From contig NZ_JARZAE010000004.1 in NCBI RefSeq assembly GCF_029892095.1, forward strand, positions 7,998,001-8,062,000: 64,000 nucleotides of DNA. Direction: 5' to 3'. The notes beneath the pieces were generated by a model. It was not told the DNA's origin. It saw only the letters and a program-made list of their open reading frames with translations, and searched no databases. The position numbers and the translations under genes are program-made. The stretch is from Kitasatospora sp. MAP12-44 (lineage in GTDB: Bacteria > Actinomycetota > Actinomycetes > Streptomycetales > Streptomycetaceae). Below, piece by piece: positions 24,685 to 32,113 of the stretch; position 1 is the stretch's first letter, and every line of letters begins with the position of its first letter.

Positions 24685-25785
24685 ATGCCCATACCGCGCC
24701 CGAGCCTGCCGCGCCGCCTGCCGTTCGACCCGTACATCGCGGCGCTGCTCGCCACCGTGGGCCTGGCCCTGCTGCTCCCGGCGCGCGGGGTCGCGGCGCC
24801 GGCGGTCTCGGACGCCGCCGAGGGCGCGGTCGCGCTGCTCTTCTTCCTCTACGGCGCCCGGCTCTCCACCCGCGAGGCCGTGCAGGGCCTCAAGCAGTGG
24901 CGACTGCACGGCACGGTGCTGGCGGTCACCTTCGGGCTCTTCCCGCTGCTCGGGCTGGCCTGCCGGGCGCTCGTCCCCGAGCTGCTCTCCCCGCAGCTGT
25001 ACCAGGGCTTGCTCTTCCTGTGCCTGCTGCCCTCCACCGTGCAGTCCTCGATCGCCTTCACCTCGATCGCGCGCGGCAACACGGCGGCGGCCGTCTGCAG
25101 CGCGACCTTCTCCAGCCTCTTCGGCATCGTGCTCACGCCGCTGCTCGCCGCGGCGCTGCTCAGCACCCGGGGCGGCATCTCGGCGGGCGCGGTGCTGGGG
25201 ATCGCGGAGCAGCTGCTGCTGCCGTTCCTGGCGGGCCAGCTGCTGCGCGGCCGACTCGTGGGCTGGATGGGACGCCACCGCGCGCTGCTCGGCCTGGTGG
25301 ACCGCGGTTCGGTCCTGCTGGTCGTCTACAGCGCCTTCGGCGCGGGCGTGGTCGGCGGGATCTGGGGTCAGCTGTCGCTGCCCCGGCTCGCCGTGCTCTT
25401 CCTGGTGGAGGCGGTGCTGCTGACCGTGGTCCTGACGGTGACGCTGACGCTCGGCCGCCGCCTGGGCTTCAATCGGGCGGACCGGATCGCGATCGTCTTC
25501 TGCGGCTCCAAGAAGAGCCTGGCCGCCGGCGTTCCGATGGCCTCCGTCCTCTTCCCCGGGCCCGCGGCCGGGCTGCTGGTGCTGCCGCTGATGCTCTTCC
25601 ACCAGCTCCAACTGATGGTCTGTGCCATCCTGGCCCGCCGCTGGGCCCGCCGGCCCCCGGGAACCGAGCCAGTGGTGGCAGGTCAGGCCGCCACACCCAG
25701 CTCCGTGCGGGTTCGCTGGACGAAGTCGGCGACCCGCGCCTCGCGCCGCCAGGGAGTGAGCGCGGTGGTGAACTCGCGGACGTAG
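24685..25785 (+). CDS. SBF-like (bile acid:sodium symporter family) transporter
   Basis: 366 aa, 9-10 membrane helices. FDPYIAALLATVGLALLLPA, ALLFFLYGARLSTREAVQGL and CLLPSTVQSSIAFTSIARGN are typical of the YfeH/SBF_like branch; FCGSKKSLAAGVPMASVLFP is the conserved crossing motif near the end. The last 35 residues (QAATPSSVRVRWTKSATRAS onward) are not family-like and lie antisense to the end of the convergent gene, a 103-bp overlap. The original stop was probably lost, lengthening the tail. Substrate unknown, likely an organic anion. Confidence 0.85.
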   Translation: MPIPRPSLPRRLPFDPYIAALLATVGLALLLPARGVAAPAVSDAAEGAVALLFFLYGARLSTREAVQGLKQWRLHGTVLAVTFGLFPLLGLACRALVPELLSPQLYQGLLFLCLLPSTVQSSIAFTSIARGNTAAAVCSATFSSLFGIVLTPLLAAALLSTRGGISAGAVLGIAEQLLLPFLAGQLLRGRLVGWMGRHRALLGLVDRGSVLLVVYSAFGAGVVGGIWGQLSLPRLAVLFLVEAVLLTVVLTVTLTLGRRLGFNRADRIAIVFCGSKKSLAAGVPMASVLFPGPAAGLLVLPLMLFHQLQLMVCAILARRWARRPPGTEPVVAGQAATPSSVRVRWTKSATRASRRQGVSAVVNSRT

Positions 25786-26813
25786 TCCAGGGCCCGGCTG
25801 GACTGGACGCGGCTGAGGATGTCGACGGCCTGGTGGCCGAGCTGGAGCCCGTGGTCGAGGTCGCGGTCCTGGAGGTGGGCGGTCCCCACGATCGCCAGTC
25901 GCATCCCGACCGAGCGGGTGAACACCCCGGGCGCCATGGCGGCGGCCTGCGCGTTCCACGTGAGGGCGGCCTTGGGGTTTTTCAGGTCGCGGAAGATCTC
26001 GGCGGCGTCGGCTGAGAGCCGGGCGTGCTGGTAGAAGTCGATCCAGGCGGGTTCCTCGGCGCCGTCGCGGGCCTGTCCGAGCAGGGTCTCCGAGGCCGCG
26101 AGCGCGGCGGAGGCCGCCCTGGCGTCTCCGTCGCGGGCATGAGCGCGGGCCTCGATGAGCTTGGTGAACGCCAGGACCCTGGGGGCTGCCTCACCCTTGG
26201 CGCGCTGGAAAGCGCCCTGGGTCATGTCGATGGCCTCACTGGCGAAACCCCGCAACAGGGTCTGCATCGCCATGGTCGTTAAGACATAGCAGCCGAGCTG
26301 GACGTCGCCGCCGGCCCGGGCGAGGCGGAGGGCCTGGATGAAGTGGCGTTGGGCGGCGTCGTGTTGGCCGACATCGAAGGCCGTCCAACCGGCCAGCCGG
26401 GACAGCTCGGCGGTCACCGAGAAGAGCTCGCGGCCGACGCCGTCGCCGAAGGAGCCGTTCAGCAGCGGCACGGCCCGCTCCTGCAAGCAGGCGGTGACGG
26501 AGTTGGCCTTCCAGTTCCCCCCGCCGTATTTCGAGTCCCACCGCCTCGCATCGTCGGCGGCGTCCCGCAGCTCGGCGAGGTCGGCGGAGCCGACGCGCAC
26601 GCTGCCGCGACGGGCAGCGCTCTCATCGGCGGGCGTCCCCAACCAACGGGTCACCGGGGTGGCGAACGCGGCGACGGCGAAGCTGGATCCGGTGAGGAAG
26701 TCGCGGCGGTCCACAGAACTCCAGAACGAAGTGGCGACGCGCACGGCGTCAGCGGGGTCTCGGGGCTCCGGCCGGCCGAGGCGCATCGTGGTGGGCGGGC
26801 CCGGGTACACCAC
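25683..26813 (-). CDS. TPR-type regulator-like protein lacking its DNA-binding N-terminus
   Basis: 376 aa. The body matches a frequent streptomycete family of transcriptional-regulator-like TPR proteins (AVRVATSFWSSVDRRDFLTG, WDSKYGGGNWKANSVTACLQ, AELSRLAGWTAFDVGQHDAA, LRLARAGGDVQLGCYVLTTM). Relatives usually carry an Xre-type HTH of about 80-100 residues before LRVVYPGPPT; here that block is absent and the gene starts abruptly with a GTG lacking an RBS, 8 bp behind the stop of the reductase gene. Most likely 5'-truncated by recombination, possibly still translated from the upstream gene. Activity doubtful. Confidence 0.65.
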   Translation of the reverse strand: MVYPGPPTTMRLGRPEPRDPADAVRVATSFWSSVDRRDFLTGSSFAVAAFATPVTRWLGTPADESAARRGSVRVGSADLAELRDAADDARRWDSKYGGGNWKANSVTACLQERAVPLLNGSFGDGVGRELFSVTAELSRLAGWTAFDVGQHDAAQRHFIQALRLARAGGDVQLGCYVLTTMAMQTLLRGFASEAIDMTQGAFQRAKGEAAPRVLAFTKLIEARAHARDGDARAASAALAASETLLGQARDGAEEPAWIDFYQHARLSADAAEIFRDLKNPKAALTWNAQAAAMAPGVFTRSVGMRLAIVGTAHLQDRDLDHGLQLGHQAVDILSRVQSSRALDYVREFTTALTPWRREARVADFVQRTRTELGVAA

Positions 26814-26821
26814 CCGCAGCT

Positions 26822-27517
26822 TTATGCCGCCGGGGGGCGTTTGGCGGCGGAGAGGGCTGTTGTGATGGTTGCGGCGTCGGCCGGCTTGCCCGGGTCCTCG
26901 TTGAACGGGCGCCCGGGGTCGGCCACGTAGGGGAGCCCGTACGCGGGGGCGCCCGGTTCGAAGCGCCAGCTGTCGGCCAGTGAGCCGGCGTCGACGGCGT
27001 CGAAGCCCAGCGCGTCCAGCAGGGCGCGGGCCCGCTCCTTGGCCGCCGGGTCGTCGCCGGCGATCGGCAGGGCGGTGCGGTCGGCCGAGCCGGCGGGCCG
27101 GGCCAGCGAGGCCAGGTGGCCGAAGTAGATGTTGTTGAAGGCCTTGACGACCGAGGAGTCGGCCAGGTGCTCCTGCAGCAGCTCGCTGCTGGTCAGCTCC
27201 TGCGCGTCGAGCCGCGCGATGCTGCTGTCGCGCTCCGGGTAGTAGTTGTTGGTGTCCAGCACCGTGCGCTTGGCGAGCGGGCCGGCCGGGATCTGCAGGT
27301 AGTTCTTCAAGGGGACGGTGACGACGACCCAGTCCCCGGCCTCGGCGGCCTCCGCCGGGGTGGCCGCCCGGGCGCGCGGGCCGAGTTCGGCCACCAGGCC
27401 GGCGAGGGTCTGCGGCCCGCGCGAGTTGCTGAGCACCACGTCGAGGCCGGCGTCGACCGCCAGCCGGGCCAGGGTGCCGCCGATGTTTCCGCTGCCGATG
27501 AGTCCGAGAGTAGCCAT
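26822..27517 (-). CDS. NAD(P)-binding F420/NADP reductase-like protein
   Basis: 231 aa of the NADPH-dependent F420 reductase/Pyrroline-5-carboxylate-reductase-like group. Rossmann start LGLIGSGNIGGTLARLAVDA, VVVTVPLKNY, VLDTNNYYPERDSSI and VVKAFNNIYFGHLASLARP. The NNYYPERD/KAFN pattern is typical of a streptomycete subgroup whose reaction is not known. Its stop is 8 bp before the truncated regulator, suggesting a recombination joint there. Confidence 0.85.
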   Translation of the reverse strand: MATLGLIGSGNIGGTLARLAVDAGLDVVLSNSRGPQTLAGLVAELGPRARAATPAEAAEAGDWVVVTVPLKNYLQIPAGPLAKRTVLDTNNYYPERDSSIARLDAQELTSSELLQEHLADSSVVKAFNNIYFGHLASLARPAGSADRTALPIAGDDPAAKERARALLDALGFDAVDAGSLADSWRFEPGAPAYGLPYVADPGRPFNEDPGKPADAATITTALSAAKRPPAA

Positions 27518-27562
27518 GCCGGTGACAGCTCCCAGCGGCCCACTGCTATTCCTGACCCGACG

Positions 27563-28180
27563 TCATTTCACCCGAACGGCTGCCGGGACCGGCCGGACGG
27601 CGCCGGCGTACTCGGCGCCCCAGACGGGGTCGTGGAACACGTCCGCCAGCCCGGCGACCAGCGTGCCGGTGTGCGCCGCGTGGATCATGCCGCCGTCCCC
27701 AGTGCAGACACCCACGTGGTGCAGCGGGGCGTCCGGGCGGGAGAAGAACAGCAGGTCCCCGGCGATCAGCTCGGCGCGCTCCACCGGGGTGCCCTTGTGG
27801 AACTGCGCGACGGTGTAGTGCCCGAGGTCGACCGCGCCGCCGCTGGCGGTGTACCAGCAGTAGAGGGTCAGGCCGCTGCAGTCGAATCCGATGGTGTCCT
27901 CGCCGCGGCACACCCCGTCGAGGTAGCCGTTGTCGTCCTCGCAGTAGCCGGGGCCCGCCCCGAGGCGGTCGCCGCCGCCCCACGCGTACGGCACGCCGAG
28001 CTGACGCTGCGCCACCGCCAGTACCTGGCGGCCCAGTTCCTCGCCACCGGCCGCCCGTGCGGTGCCCGCTCCGGCGGCCGGCGAGCCGCCCGCCGCGACG
28101 CCGGCGACCGCCAGCAGCCGGCCGAGGAACTGCCGGCGCCCCCGTGAAGTCAGGCCGCGCAAAACAGGGTTGATTTCCAC
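27563..28180 (-). CDS. NlpC/P60 cell-wall hydrolase, Tat-exported
   Basis: About 205 aa. N-terminus has a Tat signal, TSRGRRQFLGRLLAVAGVAA, then the NlpC/P60 peptidase: LAVAQRQLGVPYAWGGGDR, catalytic Cys in GFDCSGLTLYCWY, His in LHHVGVCTGDGGMIHAAHTG. Cleaves peptidoglycan stem peptides. A 20-residue insert (PGYCEDDNGYLDGVCRGEDT) between the GG loop and catalytic Cys contains two extra cysteines, possibly a disulfide. Start taken as GTG 28180, which places the RR motif near the N-terminus; an ATG at 28270 is possible. Confidence 0.85.
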   Translation of the reverse strand: MEINPVLRGLTSRGRRQFLGRLLAVAGVAAGGSPAAGAGTARAAGGEELGRQVLAVAQRQLGVPYAWGGGDRLGAGPGYCEDDNGYLDGVCRGEDTIGFDCSGLTLYCWYTASGGAVDLGHYTVAQFHKGTPVERAELIAGDLLFFSRPDAPLHHVGVCTGDGGMIHAAHTGTLVAGLADVFHDPVWGAEYAGAVRPVPAAVRVK

Positions 28181-28443
28181 CCGGCCGAGGTTAGGCGCTG
28201 CACACCGGCTGCCGGCCGCGACCCGCCGTGCACGGAGTAAAGCGGCTGCCCAGCAGGTGAACGGCGACATAATCCCGTCGGGTGTACGGGCCTCCAGCGA
28301 TGTGGCGAGGCGTCCCCGAGATTGTCCAGCTGTTCACGGATCGCCCTGCTGACAATGGACCTGTCAATGAGTCAGAGTCATAGCCGGTTGGTGCGTCCGT
28401 ACCTCAGGCGCTTTCGTGCGTGTCGGCACAGAGGGAGAGACCA

Positions 28444-29883
28444 GTGTCCGGAATGACCCGACGCAGGCTGCTGGGTTCGGCGGCCGGTGTGGCAGGCGGT
28501 GCGGCGGCGATGGCGCTGCTGCCGCCGAGTGTTCAGCAGGCGGTGGCGGCCGGGGCGCGGCGCGGTTCGCTGCGCGATGTGGAGCACGTCGTCCTGCTGA
28601 TGCAGGAGAATCGTTCCTTCGACCACTACTTCGGCACGATGTCCGGGGTGCGCGGCTTCAACGACCCCGACGCGCTGCGCCTGGACACCGGCCGCTCGGT
28701 CTTCTACCAGCCGGACGAGGTCAACCCGGACGGCTACCTGCTGCCCTTCCACCTGGACACCCGCACCACCAGCGCGCAGGCGATTCCGTCCACCAGCCAT
28801 GCCTGGGCGGTGCAGCACCAGGCCTGGAACGGCGGCAAGATGGACCAGTGGCTGCCGGCCCACCGGGCGGCCGACGGGGACAACGGCCCGTATGTGATGG
28901 GGTACTACACCCGCGACGACATCCCCTTCCAGTTCGCGCTCGCCGAGTCGTTCACCATCTGCGACAACTACTTCTGCTCGGTGCAGGGCCCGACGTGGCC
29001 CAACCGCCTCTACTGGATGACGGGTTCGATCGACGCGGCCGGCACCCAGGGCGGTCCGATCCTGCAGAACGACGCGCCCACCCCGCTGAAGTGGACCACC
29101 TACGCCGAGCAGTTGGAGTCGGCCGGGGTCAGCTGGAAGGTCTACCAGGAGGCCGACAACTACAGCACGGACGTGCTGTCGCTCTTCGACACCTTTCAGC
29201 AGGCCAAGCCCGGCGACCCGCTCTACGACAAGGGCATGACCGCGCAGCCGACCGGCACCTTCGAGGACGACGCGCGCAACGACCGCCTGCCGGCCGTCTC
29301 CTGGATCCTGCCGACCAGCACCCAGTCCGAGCACCCGAACTACCTGCCTGCCGCCGGTGCGGACTTCGTGGCCTCCAAGATCGAGGCGATCGCGGCCAAC
29401 CCGGAGGTCTGGGCGAAGACCGTCTTCATCCTCAACTACGACGAGAACGACGGCCTCTTCGACCACGTGCCGCCGCCGGTGCCGGTTCGCGGCACGGTGG
29501 ACGAGTACGTCGAGGGGCTGCCGATCGGCGGCGGGTTCCGGGTCCCGTGCATCGTCGTCTCGCCCTGGACGGTGGGTGGTTGGGTCGCCTCCGAGGCCTT
29601 CGACCACACCTCGGTGCTGCAGTTCCTGGAGCAATTCACGGGCGTACAGGCCGCCAATGTGAGCGACTGGCGCCGCAGGGCCTTCGGCGACCTCACCTCC
29701 GCCTTCCAGTTCGGCAGCGCCGCCCGCCCGGCACCGCAGCTTCCCCCCACGGCGGCCCAACTCGCGCTGGCCGAGCAGGAGGTGGCGACGCTGCCGGCGC
29801 CCACCCTGCCCGGCGCCGAGCAGCGTCCGCCGCGTCAGGAGCGCGGCGGGCGCCGGCAGGTCCCGCCGCAGCACTACCGCTGA
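28444..29883 (+). CDS. Phospholipase C (phosphoesterase family), Tat-exported
   Basis: 479 aa secreted non-specific phospholipase C/acid phosphatase-like enzyme. MTRRRLLGSAAGVAGGAAAM is a Tat signal; the catalytic block HVVLLMQENRSFDHYFGTM (Glu-Asn-Arg-Ser-Phe-Asp-His) is diagnostic. Further on: DNYFCSVQGPTWPNRLYWMT, ILNYDENDGLFDHVPPP and VPCIVVSPWT. GTG 28444 follows GGGAGAG. The C-terminal 60 residues are Pro/Arg-rich and lack the two DUF756 repeats of large PlcC enzymes. Role: phosphate or glycerol release from phospholipids outside the cell; a phosphate-control site was not clearly seen. Confidence 0.92.
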   Translation: MSGMTRRRLLGSAAGVAGGAAAMALLPPSVQQAVAAGARRGSLRDVEHVVLLMQENRSFDHYFGTMSGVRGFNDPDALRLDTGRSVFYQPDEVNPDGYLLPFHLDTRTTSAQAIPSTSHAWAVQHQAWNGGKMDQWLPAHRAADGDNGPYVMGYYTRDDIPFQFALAESFTICDNYFCSVQGPTWPNRLYWMTGSIDAAGTQGGPILQNDAPTPLKWTTYAEQLESAGVSWKVYQEADNYSTDVLSLFDTFQQAKPGDPLYDKGMTAQPTGTFEDDARNDRLPAVSWILPTSTQSEHPNYLPAAGADFVASKIEAIAANPEVWAKTVFILNYDENDGLFDHVPPPVPVRGTVDEYVEGLPIGGGFRVPCIVVSPWTVGGWVASEAFDHTSVLQFLEQFTGVQAANVSDWRRRAFGDLTSAFQFGSAARPAPQLPPTAAQLALAEQEVATLPAPTLPGAEQRPPRQERGGRRQVPPQHYR

Positions 29884-29914
29884 GCAGTACAACAGTGCTG
29901 AGCAGTACAGCAGT
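29881..29914 (+). repeat. 18-bp direct repeat at the phospholipase stop codon
   Basis: TGAGCAGTACAACAGT (29881-29896) and TGAGCAGTACAGCAGT (29899-29914), period 18, one mismatch. The first TGA is the phospholipase stop; the second copy abuts the stop of the convergent FUSC gene. Confidence 0.9.
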
Positions 29915-32098
29915 TCAGGGCGGTGCGGCAGGAGTGATGCGGCGCAGGTCGTTGGTCAGGCCCTGCAGCCACGCGCCGGTGTCGAAGAGGAGCGGCAGCG
30001 CGGCGGCGGGCGTGTCGGCGTAGGCGAAGGCCGGGGCGGGCGCCGGGTCGATCGGTCGAGCGGCGTCCGCGCGGTCCAACTCCTCGGCGAGCAGCAGGTA
30101 CCGGCCGGCCACCTGGGCCGCCTGGTCCTGGAGCCAGTGGCCGGCGAGCGGGCCGAGTCCGGGGGTGCCGGGCGGGTCGTGGTGGTCGAGCAGCCGCTGG
30201 GCGCCGTTCATCGCGTGGTGGCCGGCCAGCAGGGCGGCCTGCCAGTCCAGTCGGCCGGAGCGCGCGCCGGCCGGTTCGCACTGCGCCTGCGCGTAGGACG
30301 ACTCGGCCAGCAGCAGTGCGTGCTGCACGGTGATGGGTGCCGGTGGCTGCCGAGTGTCCCCGCTCGTCACACTCGCCGCCGTCGTGGTGACGCTCGCCGC
30401 GATGGCGGCCAGCAGCGCTCTGGTGGCCCGGCGCAGCTCGTCGTGCCCGCCGCGCGGCCAGGCCAGCAGCCCGCAGAGCAGTCCGATCAGGCTGCCGGTG
30501 AGCACGTCCAGGATCCGGGCCTCGGCCAGCTGCCAGCCGGCCGGCGCGAGTTGGGCGAAGACCGTGGAGACCACCAGGGTGAACAGGGCCTGCGCCCAGC
30601 CCACGCCCAGGAGCGGGCCGAGGCAGAAGGTGGCCAGCATGAGCGGCGGCAGGGCCGCCGCGTAGACGGTGGTGTGGTGGCCGACCAGCACCAGGAGCGC
30701 CGCCGCGACCAGTGCGCCCGCCATCGTGCCGGTCAGCGCCTGGCGCACCGTGGTGCGGGTCTGCGCGGTGGTGGACCGGGTCAGCGTCAGCGCGGCCAGC
30801 ATCGCCCAGAAGCCGTGCGGCAGCGAGACCACCCCGGCGACCGCGCGGGCGGCGGCCAGCCCGAGGCTCAGCCGCACGGCGTTCTGGAAGTAGACCGAGC
30901 GCCGACTCAGGTGGCCGGCCAGCCGGTGGCGCCAGAGCTGCCAGGTGCTCTGCCGTGCGTACCAGAACGGTCCGTCCGCCGGCTGGTCGGTGCGCCCGCT
31001 GAGCGCGAGCTCGGTGGCGTGCAGCAGGGTCAGCGCCGAGACGGCGGCCTCGATCAGCGCCGACTGCCGCAGCAGCACGGCGGGCCGCCCACCGGCCCGC
31101 CCGACGCGCCCGCGCCGGTACTGCACCAGCCTCGTCTCCAGGGCCGAGGCATCAACGGCCGAGGCATCAACAGCCGAGGCATCAACGGCCGAGGCGTCGA
31201 CTGACGCGGCGCCGCCGCGCAGCACCGCGCCCGCCGCGACGCCTCCCGCGCTCACCTCCGCCAGCAGCCCCAGGCTGGGCTCGCCGGGGCGCGTGCCGGG
31301 AGGGCCGGCCGCCGGCAGGTCCTGCAGTCGGGCCAGCAACTGCCGGGCGGCGCCGCCCGCGTGGGCCAGTGCCCGCTGCCGGACACCGGGCCCGGCCGGG
31401 CGCTCGGCCTCGGCCACCCGCGAGGGGCGCAGCGCCTCGCTGGCCGCCCGAGCCCGTTCGCGCGCGCCGGCGCCGAGCGTCCACGGGTCGCGGGCCAGCT
31501 CGCCCGCGCAGTCCCCGGCCGCCTCGGCGGCGTCGGCCAGCAGCTGCCGGTAGCCGGGCGTGGCCGGGTCGGGCAGCAGCAGCGACTCGGCGGCGATCAG
31601 CAGGGCCAGTCCCAGGGTGGCGCCGCCCAGCCGCTCGCCCAGCTCCTGCGGGACGAAGGGCGGGAAGCACGGCAGGATGTAGAGCAGTTGGAGCCCCGGG
31701 CCGGCGCCCGCCAGCCGAGGCCCGCCGACCGCCGCGAACGCCAGCCAGAAGCCGATCACCAGCATGCCCGCCACCGCCGCCCAGGTCCGTACGGCCAGCA
31801 GGCTGCCCGCGCTCACCAGCAGCCAGGCGAGCGGCAGCACCCGGGCGATCACGGCGGCGCGTTGGCGGCCCGAGCCGGGGATCCGCGAGAGCCCGGCCAT
31901 CGACACGGCGGCGAACAGCGCGTAGGTCGCGGTCACCGGCTGGTGCAGTCCGTAGAGGCAGCTGTAGAAGCCCGCGCAGGCGGCCACCGTCACCCGCACC
32001 GAGCGGCGGGCGGCGGTGGCCGCGGAGCCGCGACCGGTCCGCAGGCCCCGCAGGACCGCCGCGGGGCTCTCCGACCGGACGCTCACGTTCACGCCCAC
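29915..32098 (-). CDS. FUSC-family membrane protein (aromatic acid exporter-like)
   Basis: 727 aa with two six-helix membrane blocks (about residues 30-180 and 400-560), each followed by a cytoplasmic helical region, the layout of FUSC/YccS/AaeB-type exporters. SVYFQNAVRLSLGLAAARAV and HGFWAMLAALTLTRSTTAQ are the conserved FUSC block. The linker contains a VDASA pentapeptide array encoded by a 15-bp tandem repeat. GTG start, 15 bp after the stop of the GGDEF-EAL gene and on the same strand, so possibly co-transcribed with it. Substrate unknown. Confidence 0.85.
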   Translation of the reverse strand: MGVNVSVRSESPAAVLRGLRTGRGSAATAARRSVRVTVAACAGFYSCLYGLHQPVTATYALFAAVSMAGLSRIPGSGRQRAAVIARVLPLAWLLVSAGSLLAVRTWAAVAGMLVIGFWLAFAAVGGPRLAGAGPGLQLLYILPCFPPFVPQELGERLGGATLGLALLIAAESLLLPDPATPGYRQLLADAAEAAGDCAGELARDPWTLGAGARERARAASEALRPSRVAEAERPAGPGVRQRALAHAGGAARQLLARLQDLPAAGPPGTRPGEPSLGLLAEVSAGGVAAGAVLRGGAASVDASAVDASAVDASAVDASALETRLVQYRRGRVGRAGGRPAVLLRQSALIEAAVSALTLLHATELALSGRTDQPADGPFWYARQSTWQLWRHRLAGHLSRRSVYFQNAVRLSLGLAAARAVAGVVSLPHGFWAMLAALTLTRSTTAQTRTTVRQALTGTMAGALVAAALLVLVGHHTTVYAAALPPLMLATFCLGPLLGVGWAQALFTLVVSTVFAQLAPAGWQLAEARILDVLTGSLIGLLCGLLAWPRGGHDELRRATRALLAAIAASVTTTAASVTSGDTRQPPAPITVQHALLLAESSYAQAQCEPAGARSGRLDWQAALLAGHHAMNGAQRLLDHHDPPGTPGLGPLAGHWLQDQAAQVAGRYLLLAEELDRADAARPIDPAPAPAFAYADTPAAALPLLFDTGAWLQGLTNDLRRITPAAPP
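31143..31202 (-). repeat. 15-bp tandem repeat encoding (DASAV)n inside FUSC gene
   Basis: Four 15-bp units starting GCCGAGGCATCAAC (plus strand), the last diverged. They encode a repeated Val-Asp-Ala-Ser-Ala in the cytoplasmic linker. Length is a multiple of three, so copy-number change keeps the frame. Confidence 0.95.
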
Positions 32099-32113
32099 GG
32101 CCGCCGCCGCCCG

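Noticed and set aside
28200..28370. PHO-box-like GTTCAC sequences before the phospholipase gene
   Set aside because: Only single, oppositely oriented GTTCACC/GTTCACG units were found, not the tandem 11-bp direct repeats required by PhoP.
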